Assembly (NCBI RefSeq): GCF_017309585.1
Contig: NZ_CP071321.1
Coordinates: forward strand, 3,472,001-3,536,000
Direction: 5' to 3'
DNA: 64,000 bases
From: Nitrogeniibacter aestuarii
GTDB taxonomy: Bacteria; Pseudomonadota; Gammaproteobacteria; Burkholderiales; Rhodocyclaceae
The notes beneath the pieces were generated by a model, which was not told where the DNA came from, searched no databases, and saw only the letters and a program-made list of their open reading frames with translations. Shown here one piece after another: positions 51,425 through 60,302 of the stretch (positions within the stretch are counted from its first letter, which is position 1; each line of letters starts with the position of its first letter). Position numbers and translations under genes: made by a program.

Positions 51425-52237
51425 TCAGCGTACAGGCTGGACCAGCGCAAACTTGAGGCTGTTGGAGGCCATCTCGTCCGCTTCGACCATCGCCAGACCG
51501 TTCGGTTGCAGATCGAACATGGCTCCATCGTCGAAACGCTCGCGCGGCGGGTTGCCGTCGTAAATTTCATATCGACGACGCTGCAGGTAGAAGTCACGCG
51601 TGTAGGCGTATTTGTCGAGACTGCCCTGCTCGACCGCACGCTCCGCCCCGAGCAGTCGATAACGCTGATCGACGAGCTTGAGACCGGTGGTGGCATTGCG
51701 GGCAGCCACATCGGACAACTGAGCGAAGGACGAACCCACCCAGTCGACGGGCAAGGCGCCGGCTCCACGCAGGGTACGAGGCCCGAAGAACGGCACCACG
51801 AAGTAAGGCCCCTGCGGCACACCCCACACCGCAAGGGTCTGACCGAAGTCTTCGTCGTGCTTCTCGATGCCCATCTCGGTGGCGATATCGAACACACCGA
51901 AGATGCCCAGTGTGGAGTTGATCAGCACACGCCCCAGGTCGGAGAAGCCGTCGCGGCCCTTGCCCTGCATGAGGTTGTTTGCGCCAATCCAGACATCGCC
52001 CAGATTGCCGAAGAAATTGCTCACGCCGGTCTTCACCGGCAGCGGCGCGACCACGTTGTAAGACTTGGCCAGGGGTTTCATCACCGCCTTGTCCACGCTC
52101 TCGTTGATCGAGAACATGGTGCGGTTATACGACTCCCAGGGATCATCCGGATTTTCATAGGGCACTGAGGCGCACCCCGCCACCACCCCGACAACAGCCA
52201 GGACGGCAACATGTTTCATTTTCGGTAACAGCTTCAT
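51425..52237 (-). CDS. mlaA: Outer-membrane lipoprotein MlaA (VacJ)
   Basis: The protein has 270 residues from ATG 52237; a Met six codons on is also possible. The lipobox is VVAGC. The domain has NPDDPWESYNRTMFSINESV and GVPQGPYFVVPFFGPRTLRG, both hallmarks of VacJ. It removes misplaced phospholipid from the outer leaflet of the outer membrane. The C-terminal 50 residues are polar and variable. Confidence 0.95.
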   Translation of the reverse strand: MKLLPKMKHVAVLAVVGVVAGCASVPYENPDDPWESYNRTMFSINESVDKAVMKPLAKSYNVVAPLPVKTGVSNFFGNLGDVWIGANNLMQGKGRDGFSDLGRVLINSTLGIFGVFDIATEMGIEKHDEDFGQTLAVWGVPQGPYFVVPFFGPRTLRGAGALPVDWVGSSFAQLSDVAARNATTGLKLVDQRYRLLGAERAVEQGSLDKYAYTRDFYLQRRRYEIYDGNPPRERFDDGAMFDLQPNGLAMVEADEMASNSLKFALVQPVR

Positions 52238-52253
52238 ACGCAGGCCCAGCAAA

Positions 52254-52727
52254 TCAGTTAGTCGGCGGCGCTTCGGCAGCCTTGTCAAAGAGGAATTGAC
52301 CAATCAGTTTCTCTAGAACGACCGCAGACTGGGTCAGCTTGAGCCGATCTCCGTCTTCCAGGTTGCGTGTATCGCCGCCCGGCTCAAGGCCAACATACTG
52401 TTCGCCCAGCAGCCCGGAGGTCAGAATCTCGCCACTCGTGTCCTTCGGAAAGGTGAACCGGGCATCAATGGCCATGCTTACAACGGCTTCGAAACGCTCG
52501 TTGTCATAACGCACGTCAGTCACCCGCCCGACCACCACACCAGCCACCTTGACCGGCGCGCGCACCTTGAGACCGCCGATATTGGTAAAGCTCGCCTCGA
52601 TACGGTAGTTGTCGGCAAAGCTGGCCGCGGACAGATTGCCCACCTTGAGCGCCAGAAAGATCAGCGCGGCACAGCCGGCCAGCACGAAAATACCCACCCA
52701 GAAATCAAGTACAGTGCGGTTCATCAC
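52254..52727 (-). CDS. mlaD: MCE-domain protein MlaD
   Basis: The protein has 157 residues. An N-terminal membrane anchor (about 8-28) precedes an MCE domain with FTNIGGLKVRAPVKVAGVVV near 47. GLLGEQYVGLEPGG near 107 is typical. MlaD forms the hexameric ring of the MlaFEDB complex. It overlaps mlaE by 4 bp. Confidence 0.95.
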   Translation of the reverse strand: MMNRTVLDFWVGIFVLAGCAALIFLALKVGNLSAASFADNYRIEASFTNIGGLKVRAPVKVAGVVVGRVTDVRYDNERFEAVVSMAIDARFTFPKDTSGEILTSGLLGEQYVGLEPGGDTRNLEDGDRLKLTQSAVVLEKLIGQFLFDKAAEAPPTN

Positions 52728-53497
52728 TGGCCCCGGAACATGAAAGAAGTCAAAACAAAATCAAGCGCAAGAATGGCCAAGGCCGAGGTCACGACGGTGC
52801 GCGTGATGGCACGGGAGACCCCTTCGGCAGTCGGCACGCAGTCGTAGCCTTCGAACACCGCAATCAATGACACGGCGATACCAAAGACAACGCTCTTGAT
52901 CACGCCGTTCATGACATCGAAGCGCCAATCCACCGCCGCCTGCATCTGCGACCAGAAGGCACCATCGTCGACACCGATGAAGGGCACCCCGATGAGCCAG
53001 CCACCGAAAATCCCCATGGCAGAGAACATGGCCGCCAGCAGGGGCATGGAAATCACGCCGCCCCAGAATCTCGGGGCCGCCACACGGGCAATCGGATTGA
53101 CCGCCATCATGTCCATGGCCTTGAGTTGCTCGGTGGTCTTCATCAGGCCGATTTCGGCAGTGACCGCGGAGCCGGCACGACTGGCGAAGAGCAGCGCCGC
53201 GACCACCGGGCCCAGTTCCCGCGTCAGGGACAAGGCCACCAGCACCCCCAGGGCCTCGCTCGACCCATAGCGCTGCAGGGTTTCGTAACCCTGCAAGCCC
53301 AGGACCAGCCCCACGAAAAGCCCGGACACCAGAATGATCAGCAGCGAAAGCACGCCACTGAAATAGATTTCCCGAATCGTCAGATGCAGCCGGGCCAGCG
53401 ACTGGCCGGAGTTCTTCAGCAGCAGCCACATGAAGCGTGTCGCAAAACCGAGCCGCCAGATGCCGTTGATCGTCATGGCGCCAATCTGGCGAATCAT
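52724..53497 (-). CDS. mlaE: Phospholipid ABC transporter permease MlaE
   Basis: The protein has 257 residues with the MlaE fold: GLVLGLQGYETLQRYGSSEA near 64, RELGPVVAALLFASRAGSAV near 92 and EIGLMKTTEQLKAMDMMAVN near 115. It is the membrane core of the lipid transporter. Start overlaps the mlaF stop by 4 bp. Confidence 0.96.
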   Translation of the reverse strand: MIRQIGAMTINGIWRLGFATRFMWLLLKNSGQSLARLHLTIREIYFSGVLSLLIILVSGLFVGLVLGLQGYETLQRYGSSEALGVLVALSLTRELGPVVAALLFASRAGSAVTAEIGLMKTTEQLKAMDMMAVNPIARVAAPRFWGGVISMPLLAAMFSAMGIFGGWLIGVPFIGVDDGAFWSQMQAAVDWRFDVMNGVIKSVVFGIAVSLIAVFEGYDCVPTAEGVSRAITRTVVTSALAILALDFVLTSFMFRGQ

Positions 53498-54312
53498 GCG
53501 GCACCTCCTTTCATCAGATCCTCTGCAATGGGTTTCGCGTCGACATGGAACGGTACCGGCCCATCCGCCTCGGCGTGAATGAATTGGTGCACAAAAGGAT
53601 CCTTCGTGGCGCGAATCTCGTCGGGCGTACCCTGCGCGACGATGCCCCCGTCGGAGACGAAGTACACGTAGTCCACGATGTCGAGTGATTCGCTCACGTC
53701 GTGAGTCACCATCACCGAGGCAGCGCCCAGCGCATCGTTGAGCCTGCGGATCAGTTGCCCGATCACCCCCAGGGAAATCGGATCCAGCCCGGCAAACGGC
53801 TCGTCATACATGATCAGCATCGGATCCAGGGCAATCGCCCGGGCCAGTGCCACACGACGCGCCATGCCGCCGGACAGTTCGGAAGGCATGAGGCCGTGAG
53901 CGCCGCGCAGGCCGACCGCCTGAAGCTTCATGAGCACGAGGTCGCGAATCATCGACTCGGGCAGGTCGGTATGCTCGCGCATGGGGAACGCCACATTGTC
54001 GAAAACCGACATGTCGGTAAAAAGCGCCCCGAACTGAAACAGCATGCCCATGCGGCGGCGCAACGCGTACAGACCGGACGTATTGAGCCCGGCCAAGGAC
54101 TGCCCGGCCACCCGGACCTCGCCCGAAGAAGCCAGAACCTGTCCGCCCATCAGGCGCAGCAGCGTGGTCTTTCCGCAACCACTGCCGCCCATGATGGCCA
54201 CCAGTTGGCCACGGTGAATCTTCAGGTCGATGCCGCGCAGCACCTCCCGCTCGCCATAGGCGAAGCGGACGTCCTTGAGCTCGACGAGAACATTACCTTC
54301 AAAATCAGCCAA
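53494..54312 (-). CDS. mlaF: Phospholipid ABC transporter ATPase MlaF, TTG start
   Basis: The protein has 272 residues. TTG 54312 is preferred: it lies 6 bp after a full AAGGAGG site (54325-54319) and gives an ADFEGNVLVELKD opening right before the domain. The open frame continues upstream to 54906 over the divergent regulator gene, which is spurious. Walker A is GGSGCGKTTL, the signature ELSGGMARR and Walker B LIMYDEPFAGLD. It powers the Mla system and heads the long minus-strand operon. Confidence 0.94.
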   Translation of the reverse strand: MADFEGNVLVELKDVRFAYGEREVLRGIDLKIHRGQLVAIMGGSGCGKTTLLRLMGGQVLASSGEVRVAGQSLAGLNTSGLYALRRRMGMLFQFGALFTDMSVFDNVAFPMREHTDLPESMIRDLVLMKLQAVGLRGAHGLMPSELSGGMARRVALARAIALDPMLIMYDEPFAGLDPISLGVIGQLIRRLNDALGAASVMVTHDVSESLDIVDYVYFVSDGGIVAQGTPDEIRATKDPFVHQFIHAEADGPVPFHVDAKPIAEDLMKGGAA

Positions 54313-54354
54313 CTGGCGCCTCCTTGAATTCGAACCGGCGATCTTACCAGAGCC

Positions 54355-54390
54355 GTGATGCAGTGCCGATATTTTGCCGCACTGCATCAC
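54355..54390. promoter_or_regulatory. Perfect 12-bp inverted repeat in the mlaF-regulator spacer
   Basis: GTGATGCAGTGC (54355-54366) and GCACTGCATCAC (54379-54390) are exact reverse complements with a 12-nt spacer. It lies 43 bp upstream of the mlaF start and 58 bp upstream of the response-regulator start. It has no T-run, so an operator is more likely than a terminator. Autoregulation by the adjacent regulator is possible. Confidence 0.5.
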
Positions 54391-54447
54391 CCCCGAATCG
54401 TGAGCGATTCCGCTAAACTGGTCAGGCTTTGACTGCCCGAACGGCCC

Positions 54448-55887
54448 ATGACTCAAAAGCCTTCCCTGCTGATCGTCGATGATGACGCGTTGATCGTCGA
54501 GACGCTGGGCATGTTGCTCGGCGACGATTTCAAGATCAGCTCGGCGCCGACCCGGCAAGCCGCGATCGAGGTCGTGCGCGCCCTGCCGGACCCACCCGAA
54601 CTCGCCCTGGTCGATCTGGGCCTTCCCCCCGCCCCCCACCGCCCGGAAGAAGGCTTTGCCCTGATCGCCGACCTGCTGGCCCACGCCCCGGAAATGCGCA
54701 TCATCGTACTGTCGGGTCAGAGTGACGTGAGCAGCGCACGACGCGCACGCACGCTCGGCGCGCTCGAATTTGTTGCCAAACCGGCCGAACCTGCTCTGCT
54801 CAAACGTATCCTGACGCAAGCACTGCGCACCGAGTCGCACGGGCGCATGCAATCCATCGTCGGCGACAGCCCGGTCATTGCCGGCCTGCGTTCCCGCATC
54901 CTGCAATACGCCGACACGCCGTTTCCGGTGCTGATCCAGGGCGAATCAGGCGCGGGCAAGGAACGCGTGGCCGAACAACTGCATGCCACCAGCCGACGCC
55001 GCAAGGAGCCGTTTCTCACGATCAATTGCGCTGCCATCGCCCCCACACTGATCGAAGCCGCCCTCTTCGGTCACACCCGCGGGGCGTTCACCGGAGCCGC
55101 AGCCCCCCGAAGCGGCTACTTCGAAGAGGCCAGCGAAGGCAGCCTGCTCCTCGATGAGATCGGCGAACTGCCCCTGGACTTACAACCGAAGTTGCTGCGC
55201 GTGCTTGAGAACGGTGAATTCCAGCGCGTGGGCGAGACCCGGCCCCAGTTCAGCAACACGCGCGTGCTGGCCGCCACCAACCGCGATCTGGCCGCCGAAG
55301 TGCGGGCCGGGCGCTTCCGGGCCGACCTCTACCACCGCCTCAGTGTGTTTACCCTGCATGTGCCGCCACTGCGCGACATGGGGAACGACCGCCTCGTGCT
55401 GCTTCAGCATTTTCGCGATCACTTCTCGCGCCAGACCGGCAATCCCCCCTTTGAGATGACCGACGCCGCGACTGCGCGCTGGCTCAGTTACGACTTTCCT
55501 GGCAATGTGCGCGAGTTGAAGAACATCTGCATCCGCCTTCAGACCAAGTTTCCCGGTGGCGTGGTCACCGATATTCTGCTCGAAGACGAACTCGATCGTC
55601 GCAACCCGAATATCGCGTCACAGCCTAGGGAAGAGCGGCGGGGCCTTGCCGACCAGAAAGGCGGGGTCACCCAAGCCATGCGCCAACTGGAGCAGTCCCC
55701 CGATTTCAGCCTCGATGCTGCCTTGCGAGAGCAAGAGCGGATGTTCATCGAAGCCGCACTGCGGCTGGCCAACGGCAATATAAGTCAGGCGGCAAGGCAT
55801 CTGGGCATCAATCGCACCACGCTCTACAACCGGATGGACACGCTCGGGCTGCCCCGCAGTGCCCAGTCCTCGACACTCGACTCATGA
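54448..55887 (+). CDS. Sigma-54-dependent response regulator (NtrC family) of the pilus cluster
   Basis: The protein has 479 residues. The receiver domain (about 1-120) has Asp11 and Asp12, the phosphorylation site Asp56 in LVDLGLP and Lys107 region. The AAA+ domain has Walker A GESGAGKE near 172, the sigma-54 contact motif GAFTGA near 211 and SEGSLLLDEIGELP near 229. A Fis-type helix-turn-helix ends the protein (NISQAARHLGINRTTLYNRM). It overlaps the ATPase gene by 4 bp. No partner kinase is adjacent. Confidence 0.93.
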   Translation: MTQKPSLLIVDDDALIVETLGMLLGDDFKISSAPTRQAAIEVVRALPDPPELALVDLGLPPAPHRPEEGFALIADLLAHAPEMRIIVLSGQSDVSSARRARTLGALEFVAKPAEPALLKRILTQALRTESHGRMQSIVGDSPVIAGLRSRILQYADTPFPVLIQGESGAGKERVAEQLHATSRRRKEPFLTINCAAIAPTLIEAALFGHTRGAFTGAAAPRSGYFEEASEGSLLLDEIGELPLDLQPKLLRVLENGEFQRVGETRPQFSNTRVLAATNRDLAAEVRAGRFRADLYHRLSVFTLHVPPLRDMGNDRLVLLQHFRDHFSRQTGNPPFEMTDAATARWLSYDFPGNVRELKNICIRLQTKFPGGVVTDILLEDELDRRNPNIASQPREERRGLADQKGGVTQAMRQLEQSPDFSLDAALREQERMFIEAALRLANGNISQAARHLGINRTTLYNRMDTLGLPRSAQSSTLDS

Positions 55888-57380
55888 TGTATCTGGACCA
55901 CTTCGGCCTGCGCGAACTGCCCTTCCGGCTCACCCCCCTGACCGAGTTCTTTTTTTCGGGCGCCAAGCGCGGCGCCACGGTCGATGCGCTGATCTATGCC
56001 ATTCTTCAGGACGAAGGCATCGTCAAGGTCAGTGGCGAGGTCGGCTCGGGCAAGACCATGCTCTGCCGCGTTCTCATCGAGCGCCTGCCCGACACGGTCG
56101 ACACGGTCTATTTCGCCAACCCCAGCCTCGACCCCGAGGATCTGCTACGCACCATCGCCAGCGAACTCGACCTGAGCGTCAGCGGCGGCAGCCTCGGGTC
56201 TCTGATCACCACCATCCAGGACGAACTGATCCGCCGGCACGGTCTTGGTCGCCGGGTGGTCGCCCTTATCGACGAAGCCCACGCGATGCCGGCTCAGTCG
56301 CTTGAGCAAATCCGCCTGCTGTCCAACCTCGAGACCGGGCGCCACAAGTTGCTGCAACTGGTGCTCTTCGGGCAGCCGGAACTGGATGCCCTGCTCGAGA
56401 CCCGTGCCATGCGCCCGCTGAAAGACCGGATCACGCACCATTTCAGCCTCGATCCGTTCTCGGCCGAAGAGGTCGCGGATTACCTCGAATTCCGCATGCG
56501 CGCCGCAGGCTACCGCGGCCCGAGCGTCTTCAGCCCGGCATCGACTCGCAAGATTGCCCACTACGCCTGTGGCCTGTCGCGACGCGTGAACGTCCTGGCC
56601 GACAAATCGCTACTTGCGGCCTACGCCCAGAACCTGTTTGCGGTCAATCCGGTCCACGTCAAAACGGCCGCCCGCGACGCACAATACCTGCCGCAAGGCA
56701 TGCGCCGGCCGGGCTGGCTGACCATCCCCGTGATTCTGGCCGTGAGTGTCGTGCTTGCCTGGCAAGCATACGCCCGTCTGGCAGCTGACGACGTCGTGGC
56801 GCGATCCGCGACCCACACGGGCGACCCGGTGGCACCACCAGCAACATCGCAGCCCCCCGAATCCAGGGTGCATGACGGCTCGACACCGACGGCCGCGCAG
56901 GCCGCCACCACAAAACGTCGCGAAGAAACACCTCATGACGGCTTGCCGCCGGGCGAAGCAGCCGCCCCTGCAGCCGCCGCCCCGACGACCGGGAGCGCGA
57001 GCCCTCGCCAGCAGGATGCCGACACCGCCACAGCTCAACGCGTCGACAACGAGGGCGCGTCCGATGACATTCTCGCGCACGCCGAGGCCGCGCTGGCCGA
57101 CTGGCTACCCACGACCGATGAGCGCACCTGGTTCATTCAGCTGCACACCAACACCGACATCCCGGACGCCCAGTTGGCAGCTCAAGTGGCTCGGGCGCGC
57201 AGCCTCATGCCCGAGCAGGACATCCGGGTCTATCGCGCTTCGCTTGGTAACAGCGAGCGCACCGGCGTCATCACCGGCAGCTTCCAGAACGAGCGTGACG
57301 CGATGCGCGCCCTCGACGGCCTGCCCCCTGCCTACCGCGCCGCGGGGGCCTACGTCCGGCGAGCGGAGCATCTCAAGTAG
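55884..57380 (+). CDS. mshM: MshM/ExeA-type AAA+ ATPase with C-terminal SPOR-like domain
   Basis: The protein has 498 residues. The ExeA opening YLDHFGLRELPFRLTPLTEF is followed by Walker A GEVGSGKTM near 52, Walker B VVALIDEAHAMP near 128 and sensor LVLFGQPELD near 158. A single membrane helix lies at about 277-295. A Pro/Ala/Thr-rich linker (about 300-400) leads to a SPOR-like domain (about 410-498, WFIQLHTNTD to AYVRRAEHLK). ExeA-type proteins help assemble secretins through peptidoglycan, and a SPOR domain would bind peptidoglycan. The layout also resembles DamX. Confidence 0.82.
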   Translation: MMYLDHFGLRELPFRLTPLTEFFFSGAKRGATVDALIYAILQDEGIVKVSGEVGSGKTMLCRVLIERLPDTVDTVYFANPSLDPEDLLRTIASELDLSVSGGSLGSLITTIQDELIRRHGLGRRVVALIDEAHAMPAQSLEQIRLLSNLETGRHKLLQLVLFGQPELDALLETRAMRPLKDRITHHFSLDPFSAEEVADYLEFRMRAAGYRGPSVFSPASTRKIAHYACGLSRRVNVLADKSLLAAYAQNLFAVNPVHVKTAARDAQYLPQGMRRPGWLTIPVILAVSVVLAWQAYARLAADDVVARSATHTGDPVAPPATSQPPESRVHDGSTPTAAQAATTKRREETPHDGLPPGEAAAPAAAAPTTGSASPRQQDADTATAQRVDNEGASDDILAHAEAALADWLPTTDERTWFIQLHTNTDIPDAQLAAQVARARSLMPEQDIRVYRASLGNSERTGVITGSFQNERDAMRALDGLPPAYRAAGAYVRRAEHLK

Positions 57381-57495
57381 CACACCGATGCCCAAAGCAT
57401 CGACTCCACGTGCACTATTGCCCGCATCCTCATGAAAATATTGATGTTCATGAATAAACGTTTAACATTGACCCATCGATTCAACCGTTGAACGC

Positions 57496-59160
57496 ATGAA
57501 CCCTCGCCTCGCGCCGCTCATGGCCACCTGTATCGCGCTGACAGCCTGCTCAACCGTGCCAACAGCCGTCGCGCCGGATGGTCATCTCAAATCTGCCGAT
57601 GTGGCCAAGGCTGCGGGCATGCGCGCCGCCAACATTCCGCCCCCGGTGACCCGGACCTTTGCGTTGCCGCCCCCCAAGGCCGTCCCGAAAGCCGAGACCT
57701 ATTCCGTGGTGGTCAACGATGTCGATGTGCGCGAGCTGCTGTTCGCCCTCGCCCGCGACGCGCGCATCAACGTGGATGTCCATCCGGGCCTGAGCGGCCG
57801 CGTCACCCTCAACGCCATCAACCAGACACTGCCCCAGCTGCTTGACCGCATCGGCGAACAGGTCGACATGCGCTACGAGCAGAGCGGCCCCAATCTGGTG
57901 GTCAAGCCCGACACCCCGTATCTGCACACCTATCGCATCAACTACGTGAATGTCAGCCGGACCGCCTCTGGCACGGTGTCGACCAATACACAGATTGCCA
58001 CCAACGGCGGTGCCGCCGGCAGCAACTCGGGCTCGGGAGGCAACGTCTCGAGCACCCGCATTGAAAACGCGTCGACGAACGCGTTCTGGGCATCGATCGA
58101 AACCAACATCAAGGATCTGCTCAAGGAAACCGACAAGATCATTCCGGCAGGCACCGACGTCGCCGAAGGGGAAACGCCCCGCTTCCGCGAAGCGGCCTCG
58201 GTGATCGTCAACCGCGAAACCGGCATCGTGAATGTACGGGCGACCGCCAGGCAGCACACCAAGGTGCGCGAGTTCATCGACCGCGTCTCGGCCGCCGCGC
58301 GCCGACAGGTGATGATCGAAGCGACCATCGTCGAAGTATCGCTCAGCGACAACTACCAGCAAGGTATCGACTGGTCGCACCTCGGCGGCACCACCTTCGG
58401 CATCGCCAGCCCGCAGCTCGGCGCCAACGTCGGCAGCTCGCGCATTCCCTTTGCCGTCACCTACGAATCAGCCAACCTGGCCATCGATATCGAACTGCTT
58501 GAAGCTTTCGGCACGGTCAAGGTGCTCTCGAGTCCTCGCCTTGCCGTGCTGAACAACCAGACCGCCATGCTCAAGGTCGTGGACGAGTTCGTCTATTTCG
58601 AAGTCAAGGCCGAGACGGTATCCACCGCCAACGTAGACAGCCGCACCACCTTCACCACCACGCCACGCTCCGTGTCGGTCGGCATGGTCATGTCGATCAC
58701 GCCGCAGATTGCCGAATCAGGCGAAGTCACACTCAACGTCCGGCCCACCATCTCGAGCATTTCCGACCTCAAGGAAGACCCCAACCCGAACCTCGCGGCG
58801 GCCAACATCCGCAATCTTGTCCCGCAGATCCGCACGCGCGAAATCGAATCCATGTTGCGCCTGCGCAGCGGGCAGATTGCCGTGCTCGGGGGGCTTATGG
58901 AAGACAAGATCGACTACAAGACCGGGCGCATCCCCGCCGTCGGTGCCGTGCCCCTGTTCGGGGAGTTGTTCACCAAGCGCGACAACGCCGTCGAGAAGAC
59001 GGAGCTGGTCATCTTCCTGCGGCCGGTGGTCTCCGACGACGGTTACATGAGCGCGGACATGGCCCGGCGCCTGCCGGACGATAACTTCTTCTCCCAGCCC
59101 GTACCGGGCCGTCGGAATTTTGATGCCGAGTATCCTGCGCTCGGCACGCCTGCGCCATGA
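57496..59160 (+). CDS. mshL: Secretin of MshL/GspD type
   Basis: The protein has 554 residues. A lipobox-like signal ends in ALTAC near 18. An N-terminal domain (NDVDVRELLFALARDARINV near 75) precedes the secretin core (about 265-520), with VLSSPRLAVLNNQTAMLKV and the C-terminal VPLFGELFTKRDNAVEKTEL. A Ser/Gly/Asn-rich patch is near 165-185. It forms the outer-membrane channel for the pilus or secretion system. The 115-bp spacer upstream has no clear promoter. Confidence 0.88.
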   Translation: MNPRLAPLMATCIALTACSTVPTAVAPDGHLKSADVAKAAGMRAANIPPPVTRTFALPPPKAVPKAETYSVVVNDVDVRELLFALARDARINVDVHPGLSGRVTLNAINQTLPQLLDRIGEQVDMRYEQSGPNLVVKPDTPYLHTYRINYVNVSRTASGTVSTNTQIATNGGAAGSNSGSGGNVSSTRIENASTNAFWASIETNIKDLLKETDKIIPAGTDVAEGETPRFREAASVIVNRETGIVNVRATARQHTKVREFIDRVSAAARRQVMIEATIVEVSLSDNYQQGIDWSHLGGTTFGIASPQLGANVGSSRIPFAVTYESANLAIDIELLEAFGTVKVLSSPRLAVLNNQTAMLKVVDEFVYFEVKAETVSTANVDSRTTFTTTPRSVSVGMVMSITPQIAESGEVTLNVRPTISSISDLKEDPNPNLAAANIRNLVPQIRTREIESMLRLRSGQIAVLGGLMEDKIDYKTGRIPAVGAVPLFGELFTKRDNAVEKTELVIFLRPVVSDDGYMSADMARRLPDDNFFSQPVPGRRNFDAEYPALGTPAP

Positions 59161-60302
59161 GCCTGCTGATCGACGCGCTTCGAAAAGCGGAAAAGGATCG
59201 GGAACAGTCCTCGCCCGCACGAGATGATCTCGAGGGGCTCACCCTCGAACCCATCTCGCCGGCAAGCGATGCGCCAATGACCCTGCCGCCGGAGTTGACC
59301 AGCGACCAGCGTGCCGCGGCCAACCTGTTCGACGTCAATCGGCAGAGTTCGCCACCCAGCCCTCTGGTCTGGTTTGCCATTGCGGGCGTCGTCGGCGGCC
59401 TCGCCATTGGTGCTTACGTCTGGTGGCAGATGCAACCTGCCAACACCTTGTTGATCACCCGCGGCGAACCGGCACCGATCGAGGTTCAAGTGGCCCCGAC
59501 GCCCTCGCCCAGGGTGGACGTCACGCCACCGCCCGCCTCAACCGAGACGGCACCCACGGCCGCCAGCGCCATCCAGCGTATCGCCCCTGCCGCGCCGACC
59601 CGGCCTGCCAGTTCGGCGCTGCCTCCGCCCGATATCGGCAACCTCGGCGACGCCGAACCCCCGACACCTGCCGCGCCGCCTGCTGAGGCGCCAGTGCGCC
59701 TGGCCCGCACGCAGAGCGCACCCAGCGCAGTACCGCCGCAGCTGGCGGCGGGATACGCGGCCTATCAGGCCGGCGATCTGGCCACCGCACAGCGCCATTA
59801 CGCCATGCACCTGCGACGCGACCCGAACAACGTGGACGCGCTCAACGGCATGGGCGCCATCGCCATGCGCGACGGGCGACCGGAAGACGCCATCCGCTGG
59901 TTCCGGCGATCGCTTGAGGCTGTGCCCGGCGACTCCGTCGCCACCGTCGGCCTGGCCAGCCTGCTGCCAACGGACGACATCGTGGCGCAGGAAAGCCGGC
60001 TGCGCTCGCAATTCGAAAGCTCGCCCGACGATGGCACCACCCCGTTCGCGCTCGGCAACGCCCTGGCGCGTCAGGGTCGATGGAGCGAAGCTCAATCGGC
60101 GTACTTCGACGCCCACACGGCCGATCCGGGCAATCCGGACTACCTCTTCAACCTGGCGGTCAGCCTCGACCAGCTCGGCCAGCCGGCACTGGCGCAGACC
60201 TACTATCGACGCGCACTCGACGCGGCTCGGTCACGCCCGGCTGCATTCGATTCGATCAGCGCCCAGACACGACTCGCAGAACTGGACGGAGGCACGCGGT
60301 GA
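59157..60302 (+). CDS. mshN: MshN/GspB-like membrane protein with TPR repeats
   Basis: The protein has 381 residues. It opens MSLLIDALRKAEKDREQ, the cytoplasmic motif of GspB/MshN-type proteins. One membrane helix lies at about 65-84 (LVWFAIAGVVGGLAIGAYVW). A Pro/Ala-rich stretch follows, then TPR repeats from about 200 to the end (AGDLATAQRHYAMHLRRDPN, LFNLAVSLDQLGQPALAQTY). It probably links the inner-membrane platform to the secretin. It overlaps mshL and mshE by 4 bp each. Confidence 0.78.
   Translation: MSLLIDALRKAEKDREQSSPARDDLEGLTLEPISPASDAPMTLPPELTSDQRAAANLFDVNRQSSPPSPLVWFAIAGVVGGLAIGAYVWWQMQPANTLLITRGEPAPIEVQVAPTPSPRVDVTPPPASTETAPTAASAIQRIAPAAPTRPASSALPPPDIGNLGDAEPPTPAAPPAEAPVRLARTQSAPSAVPPQLAAGYAAYQAGDLATAQRHYAMHLRRDPNNVDALNGMGAIAMRDGRPEDAIRWFRRSLEAVPGDSVATVGLASLLPTDDIVAQESRLRSQFESSPDDGTTPFALGNALARQGRWSEAQSAYFDAHTADPGNPDYLFNLAVSLDQLGQPALAQTYYRRALDAARSRPAAFDSISAQTRLAELDGGTR

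Noticed and set aside
54313..54906. N-terminal extension of mlaF by almost 200 codons
   Set aside because: It overlaps the response-regulator gene on the other strand and lacks homology; a TTG with perfect ribosome site fits the known protein length.
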